Translations under genes and position numbers: made by a program
Notes under the pieces: generated by a model
What the model was told of the DNA's origin: nothing
The model's input: only the letters and a program-made list of their open reading frames with translations
The model's database searches: none
Shown: positions 45,100-56,165 of the stretch, in pieces
Numbering within the stretch: position 1 is the stretch's first letter
How the letters are laid out: every line of letters starts with the position of its first letter
Origin: Endomychus coccineus
Taxonomy: Eukaryota; Arthropoda; Insecta; Coleoptera; Endomychidae
Assembly: GCA_958510875.1 (NCBI GenBank)
Contig: OY294067.1
Span: forward strand, 281,995,242-282,059,241
Length of the DNA stretch: 64,000 nucleotides
Direction of reading: 5' to 3'

Positions 45100-45620
45100 T
45101 TTCAGCATTTATCTGAATCGATCTGGACGATCGATGGCAATGATTGCTGCAACGGTTCTATTGTACGTATGGATTTGAAAACTTTCAAATCGCTCTAAAG
45201 TGGTGAAAATATAATCTGTATTGTTTTTGGGTGCGATAGGTTTGTTTCAAGTGGCATTTTGACATCCATCTTCACGTTTTCCAAATGGAATTTTACCATT
45301 TCATTGAACCATAATGACAGTATTTTCCTGGTTATAAATATATATCACACCCATATATTTAACCTGCAGTTTGATAGTTCATGTGATAGTAGGTATCAGT
45401 ATAAAACAGTTGTAAAGTACTCACATTATACAGATCATTTGAATACAATTCCAAAGTAACATAGAGTATAATTTACATTAGCTGTTTCTAAATCATTCTC
45501 CCCCAATATATTTTCATTTCCTACAATCATAAATTTTTGCCGTAGAAGTATCCGAAAGCTATTTTGCTCACAAAAGTTGAGTGATCTCAGTGATCGAACT
45601 GATTACAGTTCATTTATTCT
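45100..45620 (+). repeat. Dispersed repeat family, copy 3
   Basis: Resembles 27640-28280 along its length (CTGTATTGTTTTTGGG, TATATATCACAC, GCTATTTTGCTCACAAAAGT). The 66-codon frame inside is not considered a gene. Confidence 0.65.
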
Positions 45621-46966
45621 TTGATCTCAAGGGTTAATATTTCTTAACAGCCACTCTAGGTAAGCGGTTTCCCTGCGCATTAATTTTTGAATGTATCTCT
45701 CAGAACTAAAATCTAAATTCAATTCATCAATTTATGATTCTTCTTAATGCAGTGTTGTTAGATAAACAAACTATCAAATAGTATTTCTTCACCTGATCTG
45801 GAGCTGTTTTTAATGTTTTATAATTGGAATATTTGAATGGGCTATGTCGTTGACCCTATGTTAGAATAATTGATGTTATTTTATTATTGAAATATGAATT
45901 TGAACCATAATAATATGTATATCAGTGACTGTTCTATTAAATTTCTGAATATAATATGTATATTATTGATTTCAATATACATCAATCTGATTTCATTATC
46001 TTATTACAGATTACGTTTTAGTTCCACTACAACTACATCGAGATAGCAGGAGTGGCTTTGGGGCTGACCTGGAATAAATTGATCAGGGGGTCGGTATTGA
46101 ATTCTTCAATAATAATCAACCTAAATTGTGTTTTCATTGTCTCCTACTCGGGAAGATTCCACTGTTAAACAAAATGATACATATACATTTGGTATTATAA
46201 TTTAATGTCATAAATAAATTCTTGATTCTCGAGAATATTTATTTACACTCTAAATCCATTAATTATCCTTCCAATCCAAATTTTCAAGAATTGACTTAGT
46301 CTCACAAACCACTATGGTGGTCTGATAACCTTGGAATGCATGATGCTGGAACACTTCGATGCAATAATTACAAACACAATACACCACCAAATGGATCAGA
46401 GGTAATCAAGGTAATCTGGACAGAATTTAGACATTCATCATCAGTGTGGTATAGTGTGACATTGGACAGCATATGTGTCAAGATGACATCCTCGATTTAA
46501 GGTTAGACAATTTGATGCAAGTTCACAAGTAACGAACTGTTTATAAGATACATATACATGTTTATTTCATTTGAATTTTGTATATCTTAATAGTTATTTA
46601 ATCTAATAAATACAAATACCAATAATTATGTAAACGTAATTAATTCATTACATAATTTAGATACCTAATGTGGTATTTACAATCAGTCTTCCTCAATAAA
46701 TCAAGTCAACATTCATGCAGTGTTATGGGAGATACTACTTGTAAGTTTACTCAGAAGGGTAAATGAGCATATTACAGTTTATTACTGTTATCTATCAGTG
46801 ATTCGCCTTTGATGATCTCTTCATCATATCATCTTGCAAAACAAACAAAATAGGAAGTATTCTTTTCAACACTTTTTCAATTTTTAACAATATATTAACT
46901 GTAGTATATTTTATTAAATATGAAGGTAAATGACATATTATATTAACAATAATTATTTTTCCACAC

Positions 46967-47025
46967 ATTGGCATCTTCAGAATCACTTGAAGCACAATCT
47001 GAAGATGCTACTTTGTGTTATTGAA
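46967..47025. repeat. Inverted pair of degenerate CUGAAGA motifs
   Basis: GGCATCTTCAGAATC and AATCTGAAGATGCT face each other across about 17 bp. The minus motif keeps a CCA/UGG stem II but has AAAA instead of GAAA. Probable remains of a hammerhead-bearing foldback. Confidence 0.45.
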
Positions 47026-47029
47026 GTGT

Positions 47030-48780
47030 GAATTTACATTCACATTTTGTATCAACAAATTATGGAAAATTTTTATTCGTGCTTCGAAAGAAGATCTATT
47101 CATATAAAATCAGGTTTGTGATATTCAGCTATAATTCAAATAAATAAAGGGGATTTGGGGTGAGACAAAGTCAAATTTCATAATATACATTCATCATAAT
47201 TATATTCCAATAAGAGAGGAATGATTACATTCCATTTACTCATTCAGTTCAGTTCATGCAATCATCTGCAAAATTCCATTGCTGGCTTGTTTGAAGTACG
47301 TTTTCCAAATAATTTCCCCTGAATCAAATTCAAGTTTTTGTTAACAAAATGTTCTTTTCCAATGTGATTTATTGATTCGAATTGAATAAATATATTCCGG
47401 AATCCAGTTTTCCGTATGGAAAATAAACAATTTCTTTACTTTATGGATTTCATCGTTTTGTGATGTCATTTAGACTGAAGTGAAGAATCCAGACTGGGAT
47501 AGTCACGTGTATTGAATTCATTGTGCTTGCTACGTGGCCAATAACGACAAGTTTGTATCAATAATAAAAATATCTCTTCTGTATGAACACGTTGTTACAC
47601 AGGATATCATCCGTACAACTCGGAACTTTGTCATTGTGAATTTATCGTTTTCTTTTAGTGGAGTTCATGAAATATCGCTCTAAATTTACTCTCAACTCTT
47701 ATAAAGTTTAACCCAATCAGTTTCATATACACTCACCGCAATGGTCTAGGGATATTTCTCTTCAATGAAATTAAAGATTCAAATACGGAAAGGATGCCTA
47801 AAGTAGTTAACAAATTTCATAATATACATCAGTCACTTATTGTCCATGCCGATAATTTGAAATTCAATCCTAGACGACGTGATGGACAGGGTGGGCAAAT
47901 TTCGATGTTGTATAGGATAACTCATCTAAATGAGATACAACAAAAATGGAAGCCACATTCTGAATCTCTTTTTTCACACAAATTCACTGGCGGAAACAAA
48001 AAAGCTATCTTCTTTTGTTTTCGAGTTATAAACAAAAGTTCGATTTTCGACTTTTAGACACCATGTATCATATGTCTTGGCGCTTTTCATGTGTAAGTCT
48101 TTAAAATAGTGAAAATAAATAAATCCGTATTACTGTTTGAGTTTTTGATATTTATTCCAAGTAGGCGGGTGTCATCTATGATAACAGTGTTTATCCGTTT
48201 GTTCTTGTTACATTTAGCAATTACGGCTCTGATCTCGCCTAGTTGTACCCTTATTTGAGCAACTTCTGGCAATAGCGGCATTTACCTCAATTTGATAAAC
48301 ATATGTGAATAAATAAACCAAATACCAAACCCAAAAAAATTAATACATAAACCGATAGCTAATGAAATATAGGTCCCAATGAAATAAAATATTAGGTAAT
48401 TACATGAATAATTTTTCCTAGTGCCTATGAGCAAAGGTTAGATAATAAATATATATAAATTATTATATAAAGTGACCTATTAAATACAACATTTTGTTAA
48501 TTCATTGAACTTAAATTGTTTTTCATAGCACAAATTTGCGAAACATTGCAACAATTACTATTCTAATTACGAATATCAATGTCATCAAAATTATGAAACA
48601 ATTAAACATTATTCATTAAATGGTGAACATACCGGTTGATAATTTCTGCTGATTCGGGACTTTCGTGGCGTTGAACCATCGCGCTCAATCTTGGGTCGGG
48701 TCGGCGAACTGCTGACGTCCTAGACCTCGTCCGAGAATGCTCCTTTCGTCCTTCCCATCTCAGCTGGACCGTCACTGATT
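47030..48780. other. Unassigned, two small open frames
   Basis: Plus 47794-48057 (87 codons, PKVVNKFHNIHQSLIVHADN) and minus 48281-48087 (64 codons, MPLLPEVAQIRVQLGEIRAV) are not recognised. The second lies 500 bp downstream of the small membrane ORF at 48782 on the same strand and could belong with it. Confidence 0.35.
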
Positions 48781-48781
48781 C

Positions 48782-48985
48782 TTAAACACGTTCCGATGTG
48801 CCTGTTGCATCAAGAAGTGCCATACTTCTATGAATCTTTCTTGAGTGTTTAGCCTGTATCCTTTTCTTGCACCTTTCATATCCCAATATTGCAAGTATGA
48901 GAATTACTCCAACAAAGGCTATAATTCCGGGATAGTCCGCTGAATTGATAACAATTTCCGTCGTTTTGGATTGAGAACCACCCAT
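48782..48985 (-). CDS. 67-aa protein with N-myristoylation signal and one membrane helix
   Basis: MGGSQSKTTEIVIN fits the MGxxxS/T myristoylation pattern. Residues about 19-36 (GIIAFVGVILILAILGY) form a single hydrophobic helix, followed by a very basic stretch (ERCKKRIQAKHSRK), so the tail would face the cytoplasm beside the membrane. The composition is too structured for chance. The surrounding DNA looks like transposable-element sequence, and I suspect an accessory ORF of an unidentified element, but no family is recognised. Confidence 0.45.
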   Translation of the reverse strand: MGGSQSKTTEIVINSADYPGIIAFVGVILILAILGYERCKKRIQAKHSRKIHRSMALLDATGTSERV

Positions 48986-49689
48986 TTTGTTAAGTATATT
49001 AGTACATTTCCTTACTCGAAGATTCTCCTAGCTTCACAGAACTTGCCTCCAGTTTCCGGCCTAATTCCGCATCACGAAGCAGTTTGCAGGATCGCCATAT
49101 GGTGGTTTTTGATTATATGAGGTTGGGATATCTGCGTGGACACCGCAGAATAAAAGACGACGTTGTGATAAGGTGGTTTATTCACTGATACACAATAAGA
49201 AACATCACTGAGTCAATAGTACCCGTGACAGGATTGTACCATGTCGTTCTCGGTAGAATATCGAGACATCTATATCTATCAATGTAAGTGTTACCTGAAA
49301 GGTAACGTTCGCCCCTCTTGTCACGGGTGACGTACTGCTTAGTGTATCAATAATAATTGTTCTAAATAATATATACATATTCAGCATGAATATAATAACT
49401 TAAATATTACGCTATATTTTCCCTACAGCATATTAACGATTTTGTTTCCGTCATAGTAAAAATTAACTCATTTAATCGTAAAAGTGAAAATGTCTTGCCA
49501 AAATTAAGAGAAGTATGATATGTTAGAAAGCTTTATTCAAAGTAATAACAAGTATGATGTTGCATCTGAAATATGTTTCAATCGCTATCCAGGAAGATGA
49601 TAACCTGATAAAGCTTTTTCAAGAGGTTAAAAGGAAACCTTATTAATTTTGAAAGTAAAATTTCGTCTTGAATTGAAATTCAATGTTAA
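48986..49689. other. No recognisable gene
   Basis: Contains short phrases repeated inverted near 49205-49340 (GTACCCGTGACAGG and CTTGTCACGGGTGACGTAC), otherwise unremarkable. Confidence 0.4.
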
Positions 49690-50650
49690 TAATTTTGAAC
49701 CATATGTGGAAATTGAGGAACCGTTAGCTGCATGAAACATCAACTCCCGTATCGATTAAAAATTTAATCTGATTATTCGTATCAGTGATAAATAGACGAC
49801 TTGTGTTAACGTGCCTAATATCAGCCGTTAAAATACTAGGCGTTACTAGTTTACAGTTTGTTTATAAGCGCAAGATTTGATACATTTCTTAGTTTTGTTT
49901 CCATATTTTGTATGATACCAAACATTTTTTTGGTTCTGTGAAGTTTGATTAAAACATTTTCTATGAAAATTTGGTGATCTAGTTCTATGTTGCGATTTAT
50001 CCTGATTTTTTTGATGTTTCAATATATATACTTCGTTTTTTAACTCAGTTACTGTGAGCGTTAAATTTGAAATAATTTAGGAAAGATTTACAATGTCTAA
50101 TAAAGTAGATGAGGTGGGAGCAATTGTAGAAATGTAGGAATTAGTTTGTGAAACATCCCAATTTTTGTCAGCGATAGAAATCAAATCTTTAATATCGTTT
50201 TTATTAGAGGATACTAAAGCTATCCGCATACTAGGTGATAGTCATAATTTTTTTAGTAATTCACTACCCACTGCTGTCAAAGAGGATCCCACCAAAACCC
50301 CATTCTTCTTTAAAATGCAGAAGGTTTATCTTCTTCTTGATCTAAATTTGAAAGGGGCTCTTCAAGTTTTTTTGTTCACTCTGAGAATGACGTGCAATTA
50401 GAGCTGATTTTAAAATTTTGTATGGGTTTTCGACAGGTGTGTTCTGTAGAATATCAAATAAAGACATTATTGTTTCCTCAGGAAGGGACATGACGACATA
50501 TTGTAATTTAGTATATTCGTCAGGGATTTTTTTGAATGCAAATTAAATTTCGGGCTGAATGAACCACGCGTCAGGCGTTGAATGACAAAAGATGGGTGAT
50601 TTTAAAGACACCGCTGCCTGTTTCATAATGTTCTATATATAACGAAAAGA
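49690..50650 (-). pseudogene. Ty3/gypsy-like gag and protease, decayed
   Basis: Minus strand from about 50650: AWFIQPEI, IPDEYTKLQYVVMSLPEE, NPYKILKSALIARHSQSEQK, then IADKNWDVSQT and a WYHTKYGNKTKKCIKSC box that replaces the usual zinc knuckle (gag). Farther on, SRLFITDTNNQIKFLIDTG (aspartic protease active site, DTG) near 49760. Several stops and frame changes. Reverse transcriptase is not found downstream. Leader and primer site lie at 51309. Confidence 0.8.
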
Positions 50651-50772
50651 AGTCTGAAGTAGAAATTGGCTATCTGGAAAAGAAAATAAATGTGACACCT
50701 ACAGTTAGAAAGAAATTATATATATAAAATTATCGGGAGATAGGTCATATTAACACTTTGTTTTATATTTTC

Positions 50773-50814
50773 GTCTTTACGTACGTGATGGTTTCACGAC
50801 CATCATCAGAAGAC
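50773..50814 (-). ncRNA. Hammerhead-like motif (family D), core mutated
   Basis: GUCUU/AAGAC, CUGAUGA, GGU/ACC, but AUCAC in place of GAAAC. Confidence 0.5.
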
Positions 50815-50831
50815 TTATTTATTATTAGTAA

Positions 50832-50873
50832 GTCTTCTGATGATGGTCGTGAGACCAAAACGTACGTAAAGAC
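50832..50873 (+). ncRNA. Hammerhead-like motif (family D)
   Basis: Stem I GUCUU/AAGAC, CUGAUGA, stem II GGUC-GUGA-GACC (perfect), AAAAC (G12 changed to A), stem III AC-GUAC-GU, GUA. One core change. Confidence 0.6.
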
Positions 50874-51308
50874 GAAAATATAAAACAAAGTGTTAATGTG
50901 ACCTATTTCCCGAGAATTTTATATATAATTCATACTGGGTCAAGAATCTTGATTATAGTTAGAAATAAAAGTAAGATGTTGTAGATATAAAATTTGGTTG
51001 AGGGCTCCGGGACTGTATTCGGAGCAACGACTACTTGATGGGGTTTCGGGGCTTCAGGATGGGGTTTCAAATTGTTTTATCGGTTGTAGTCCGGGTTTAG
51101 GCTTGAATTGTTTGTAGTGGGGACTAAAATCTTTGTTTAATATGCAGCTCCTCTTCGGGAAGTAGAAATAATTTAAAATGTATTAATGTTGCGAGTTGGT
51201 TTTTCGTCGGGTGATGTTTCAACTTATGGTAGTAGCGTTGCTTTTACCAATTTGGTACAAAATTGTCGAGCTTTTGGGTTACTGATCAAAATGATGTTCT
51301 AATTGAAC

Positions 51309-51321
51309 GTCGGGGTCACCA
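51309..51321 (-). promoter_or_regulatory. Primer-binding site, tRNA-Trp type
   Basis: TGGTGACCCCGAC on the minus strand, an exact match to the tRNA-Trp primer site as known from retroviruses such as RSV. It is followed by the gypsy-like leader. Confidence 0.75.
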
Positions 51322-51323
51322 AT

Positions 51324-52507
51324 TGCAGTGATTTTATTAACTTTAACTTCACTACTAAATGAAATTATTCAAATATAAAAATGAATTTATTTATATCGAA
51401 TGAATTGAATATTTTTATTTTTATATATAAGAGGTCTGTCCCAAAAGTATTAGACTATCTCGATTTCTCGGCGCTTGACTTATTCTTCGTCATCCGGTTG
51501 GTGGCATCCCCCAAAGTAGTCCCCATTTGATTGAACAACACGCTCATATCGATGCTTCCACTTTCTACAGCAGCATTGAAAGTCTGTTTTTGGAATCGCC
51601 TTTACTGCATTCCTCGTATTAGTCTCAACATTCTCTTTGTCGTAGAATCGGTGCCGTTTAAGCGGCATTTTCAATCGAGGAAATAGCCAAAAATCGCCCT
51701 GGGACTATGCTATGGTTTAATATTTAAGAAATTTCCATCACCATAGATCATTTCCAGATTGTCCTGGATCATTTCTAATCGATGGTTTTTTTGCTGTTCT
51801 GAGAACAGTTTTGGGATGAATTTTGCACACACACGAGTCATTTCCAAATTCTCGGTTAAAAATTTGCCAACCATCTTCTAGTTCCCGCACAATCAAACGA
51901 CGATCTTGTCCAATCGCAACTCGCACACGCTCGAAATTATCCGATGTTGTTCCCGTCGAAGGTCGACCAGAATAAGGATCACTGTCAACGGATGTGCGGC
52001 CACTTTTGAACCGCTTCTACCGCTCTTTTATTTGTGTTTTGCCCATACACTCATCTCCGAAGACCTTTTGTAACATTTCAATAGTTTCCGCACAACTTTT
52101 ACCCAGATTAAAACAAAATTCTGTTCAGCTCTCCGTCATTTGTAGCCATAAACAAGATCCGACGAACGCAAAAAATACGTACTAAACAAATACACGCTAC
52201 GCGGGATCTAAGGCGTCTCATCGGTAACTAAGGCATCTGAGGAGAAGGTTAGGGGTTACTGGTGACGTTCGTGCCCTACAGAGTTCGCCTGAGTGTTGTG
52301 GCGCGAAGATACGAATGCAAGTCGAATACTTTTGGGAGTTTGGGACAGACCTCCTATATGTATCCGGAACTATCGTGTTTTTTAGAAAACTATGTTTACT
52401 ATTATTTATAAACATGAGAACTTTATATTAATATAAAAATTAAAATTGAAAAATTAATAACCATAGAATAAAATGGATTTGTATTTATGGGATTCAAAAC
52501 CACTACA
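51324..52507 (-). mobile_element. LTR of the gypsy-like element, interrupted by a mariner
   Basis: Minus strand begins TGTAGTGGTTTTG (52507) and ends CACTGCA (51324), 2 bp before the primer site. After removing the mariner at 51430-52356, the LTR is about 255 bp. Confidence 0.7.
51430..52356 (-). mobile_element. Mariner element, internally deleted, transposase broken
   Basis: Ends GAGGTCTGTCCCAAAAGTAT and CAAACTCCCAAAAG... GACAGACCTC with TA on both sides (51428-51429, 52357-52358). Minus frames show RVAIGQDRRLIVRELED (51926-51738, then frameshift) and MPLKRHRFYDKENVETN with FQCCCRKWKHRYERVV (51674-51480). As in the copy at 29879, the catalytic middle is missing. The right end has an 8-9-bp insertion (GGGAGTTTG) in the terminal repeat. 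Confidence 0.87.
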
Positions 52508-53570
52508 AGTAAGCCCTTCTTAACAAATTCTATTTTTGAAATTGTACTCAATTACAGATTTCAAAGTAAAATACAGATTGATGAAACATTTAGGTTAACT
52601 GTATCAATCAAAGTCTGACTGTCGATTGAATTGAAGATCATCAACCTCATTTCCGTTCAAAAGAGGCTATTTTCGATGTCTGAAATGGAGATAGACGTGA
52701 GAAAGTTCGCTATCAAATACTCAAGATGATAGAGTTTACATTAATGTAAAGTAAGATACCCTGTCTGAGAGATCATTACGCGAACGAGCGCATTTTATAA
52801 ATTCTCTCACGTTTTCCGCATGAGTCTTACATGAAGAAACTTGTTTAATATATATGAAAATGCCTGTGAAATTGAAATGTTCGATAATGCTGTGATGATA
52901 TACTTCCTCATATTAAAGAGGCCATGCCGGAATATTGTATCATGCAAGAGGGAGCCTCAACGCAACGAATTTATGGGCATTTATGGAGCCAGTAGAAAGA
53001 AGTGGAACACTAATTCGCTGTTTCGTTCGTCAAAGCAGTTGTTTAATGCCCAAATGGTTGTAAATAAGAATGGCGAAAAGTTCGTATGATATTTTTCGAT
53101 ATACAATTTTGATATTAAGATCATTTTTGTTTCTATTGCAGTAGTTTATTAGCTCGAAAATGATAAATTGTTTCAAAATGAGATTTTTAAGGTCACGATG
53201 CCGACCTTCGAACTTCAGACTGGAAATATTTAATTCCAATATACGCAAATTGAAGAAAATGAACCTCGAATATACGAGTTCACAAATAAGTTCTATTGTT
53301 CTTAAAATCCGAACTGAAGTGATTGCAAATTGCAGCCAAATGTTTTATGCTCAGGCCACTAAATCATCATAGGTAACATTATTCATCAATTTGTTATAGC
53401 ACGAGGGATATTGAGAAGACCATTTGATGAAGACAATATTACGAAAAATGTTCAATGTTTGTTTAAATTTGTTATTTGACATATTATTATACGAAAAAAA
53501 ACTAAAGTCATGTTATTTAGGCTGCATCTGTCAAATCTATTGTTTATTATTCAGTCACTCAAGACAAATC
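52508..53570. other. No recognisable gene
   Basis: Short frames (52841-53089, 53160-53372) without recognisable motifs. No repeat assigned. Confidence 0.4.
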
Positions 53571-53572
53571 AC

Positions 53573-54652
53573 CATGGCAAGTTACAGTGTCGAGCAACGC
53601 GTTCAAATGATGAAACTTTATTATCAAAATGGATGTCCTCTTGTGGCAACGATGCGCGCGTTGCGCCCATTTTACGGTTTGCATGGTCGTCCTTCCCAGT
53701 GGACTATCCAACGTCTCGTGGCCAAATTTGAGTTGACTGGTTCACTGCACAATCAGCCAACACCTGTACGTAACAGAAACGCAAGATCTGCCGAAAACAT
53801 CGCCGCTGTCACATGAGAGTGTGCAGGAGAACCGAAGGCAGTCAATTCCGCGCACAAGAACTCGGCCTTTCGCAGACATCAACTTGACGAATATTGCGTC
53901 GGAACTTAGGTCTACACCCGCTCAAGATCCAACTGACCCAGGAGTTGAAGGTAAACGACCATAGACAGTGCCGTGAGTTCGCTCACTGGACTCTGGAGCA
54001 GTTGGAAGCAGACCCCGATTTTAACAAAAAAATCATCTTCAGCGACGAGGCCCATTTTCGAATGAATGGGTACGTCAACAGGGAAAATGCCGGATTTGGG
54101 ACGATGCCAATATGCACGAGGTCCCCCAAGTGGCAATGCATCAGCTGAAAGTCACTGTTTGGTGTGGATTGTGGTCCGGCGGCATTATCGGTCCGTACTT
54201 TTTCGAAAACGACGATGGCATTGCCATCACCGTCAGCGGAGAGCGCTACCGATCTATGTTAACCAATTTCTTTTGACCCAAATTGGATCATATATGGATG
54301 TGGACGATATATGGTTTCAGCAAGACGGCGCCACGTGCCACACAGCTGATGCCACAATGTACATTCTGCACGAGCGATTTGAGGGCAGGGTTATCGCACG
54401 CAGAGGCGACATGAGCTGGCCACCGAGATCGTGCGATTTGACCCCGTTATTTTTTTTTTGTGGGGTTTCCTCAAGTCGCAGGTCTATGCCAATAGGCCGC
54501 AAACGACCGATGTACTTAAAGTCAACATGACCCGTGCCATTGCTCGAATTCAACCTGATCTATGCGCTAGAATCGTCGAAAATTGGACCTCTCGAATGCG
54601 CGCCACCCACCGAAGCCGCGGCGGTCATTTAAACGATGTAATATTTCCATAA
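53573..54652 (+). pseudogene. Tc1/mariner-superfamily transposase, frameshifted
   Basis: Pieces in successive frames: MASYSVEQRVQMMKLYYQNG with WTIQRLVAKFELTGSL (N-terminal helix-turn-helix); then LGLHPLKIQLTQELK, NDHRQCREFAHW, KIIFSDEAHF (first catalytic Asp); then WFQQDGATCHTA (second Asp); RGDMSWPPRSCDLTPL (third Asp); and NWTSRMRATHRSRGGHLNDV. Frame breaks lie near 53815, 54080, 54260 and at a poly-T run at 54450. The right end ends in GGAAAACCCTGTAT. The left terminal repeat was not found. Residues are kept, but the frame is lost at least four times. Confidence 0.88.
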
Positions 54653-54659
54653 TGTCATT

Positions 54660-55260
54660 AATAGGCCTTCCAAATAAAACAAAAAATTCGTTGATATTTC
54701 ACACACAACTTGTTTTATTCAATTTTAATATCTACCCGGCCTTAATGGAAAACCCTGTATATTTAATGTTTGTTTACATTTATTATTGGACATACCATAT
54801 TACGGAAAAAATTGTATTTAATGTTTGTTTGCATTTTTTATTTGACAGAATTTTACTTTTATTTGACGTTCTCAGTGACGTTTGGAGTTGCAAAATGCTT
54901 TATGAGAGATTAAAACGATAATCACATCAGTGCTGAATTATAGCTGTAATTCGGTTCCTATTGATTTAAATCTTGCCAGCATCCACTATTTTATCAAGTA
55001 ACAACAATTACTTGGAGTAAATAGTCAAAACAATGTCTTCTAAGTCATTCAACTGGAGTAAAATTATAAAGAATTGGAATTCATAGAAATCAAACGTATC
55101 AGGAGAGACTTGTCGCTACGAAAAATAATTATTTCAAATCTTACATAAATCACAAGCGAAGATATTCCGAAGTTCCTAAATAGGTAGTGAATGAGGAAAA
55201 AATGATGAATGAATGAATGAATCAGAACTCATCTTCTGTCATACCCATACTCAACCTATA
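54660..55260. other. No recognisable gene
   Basis: Right end of the preceding element to about 54765, then AT-rich non-coding DNA with a short ATGA repeat near 55200. Confidence 0.45.
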
Positions 55261-55264
55261 ATAT

Positions 55265-56165
55265 GCAGGGGGCAAGATGAAAAGTCCCTGAAAAGTAAAA
55301 CAGATGGCGCCACAATCGGAAATCCCATGTGACATCTGTAATGTACCATCTTTACCACCACCGCATTCAAATTTTCAGACTGATATGTCATTCAGCTCTA
55401 TTTTGACACCCATCGAAATCAAGCATCCTTGCAGATCAAACCAAAGCATCGCTTGTTAAACTTTAAGGGACACATTTCACCATCGATTGGAACGATTCAC
55501 AAATGGCTTACTGATTTTCGTTGTGGTAGTATGACCACAAAGGACGCCGAACGTTCTTGTCGTCCAATTGAGGTTACAACGCCAGAAATTGTCGATAAAA
55601 TCCATGGTATGGTATTGGACGATCGGCGAGTTAAAGTGCACGAGATTGCTGAGACTATGGGCATCTCAACCGAACGGGTACGGAACATTTCATACATTTT
55701 TGAATACGAGAAATCTATCTGTTGTATGGGTGCCGCATTTGCTCACTGTTGACAAGTGCGATCGTGTGACAACTTCAAAGGAGTGTTTGGCCATGTTCAA
55801 GCGCGATAAGAATGATTTTTACGCCGTTTCGTAACCGGGGACGAAACATGCAAAATTGCATGAATTGCGCTACGAATTGGTTCGTCATCGACCATATTCT
55901 CCAGTTTTCACCCCCTGCCATTTTTATCTTTTCCAAACTTGAAGAAATGACTCGGCGGAAAGATTGGATCTAACGATGAGGTCACCGCTGAAACAAACAC
56001 CTATTCTTAAGGATTGCAGAAATCTTATTATTTAGAAGGGATCGAAAAATTATAAAAACATTGGTTGAATGTTGAATGGCTACAAGGAGATTATTTTGAG
56101 AAATAAAATAAGTTTTGACCAAATAAATCAGTTCTTGTATCATTTTTCAGGCACTGGTGCTGGTC
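55265..56165 (+). mobile_element. Mariner element with truncated transposase
   Basis: The left end GGGGGCAAGATGAAAAGTCC matches the terminal repeat of the element at 25448. The plus frame 55429-55752 holds IGTIHKWLTDFRCGSMTTKD, RPIEVTTPEIVDKIH and ISTERVRNI (paired helix-turn-helix), then a frameshift to WVPHLLTV and TSKECLAMFKRDKNDF. The catalytic core between this and HRPYSPVFTPCHFYLF (55890) is deleted. Right terminal repeat is decayed. Confidence 0.83.

Larger units (their letters stand above)
50712..50956. mobile_element. PLE family D mini-foldback with two hammerhead-like motifs
   Basis: Arms of about 100 bp (50716-50818, 50827-50930) are inverted and nearly perfect over their inner part. 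The extra right end CATACTGGGTCAAGAATCTT matches the left end of the element at 38012. AGTTAGAAA flanks both sides (50703-50711, 50957-50965), a target duplication. Inserted in the leader of the gypsy-like element. Confidence 0.85.
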
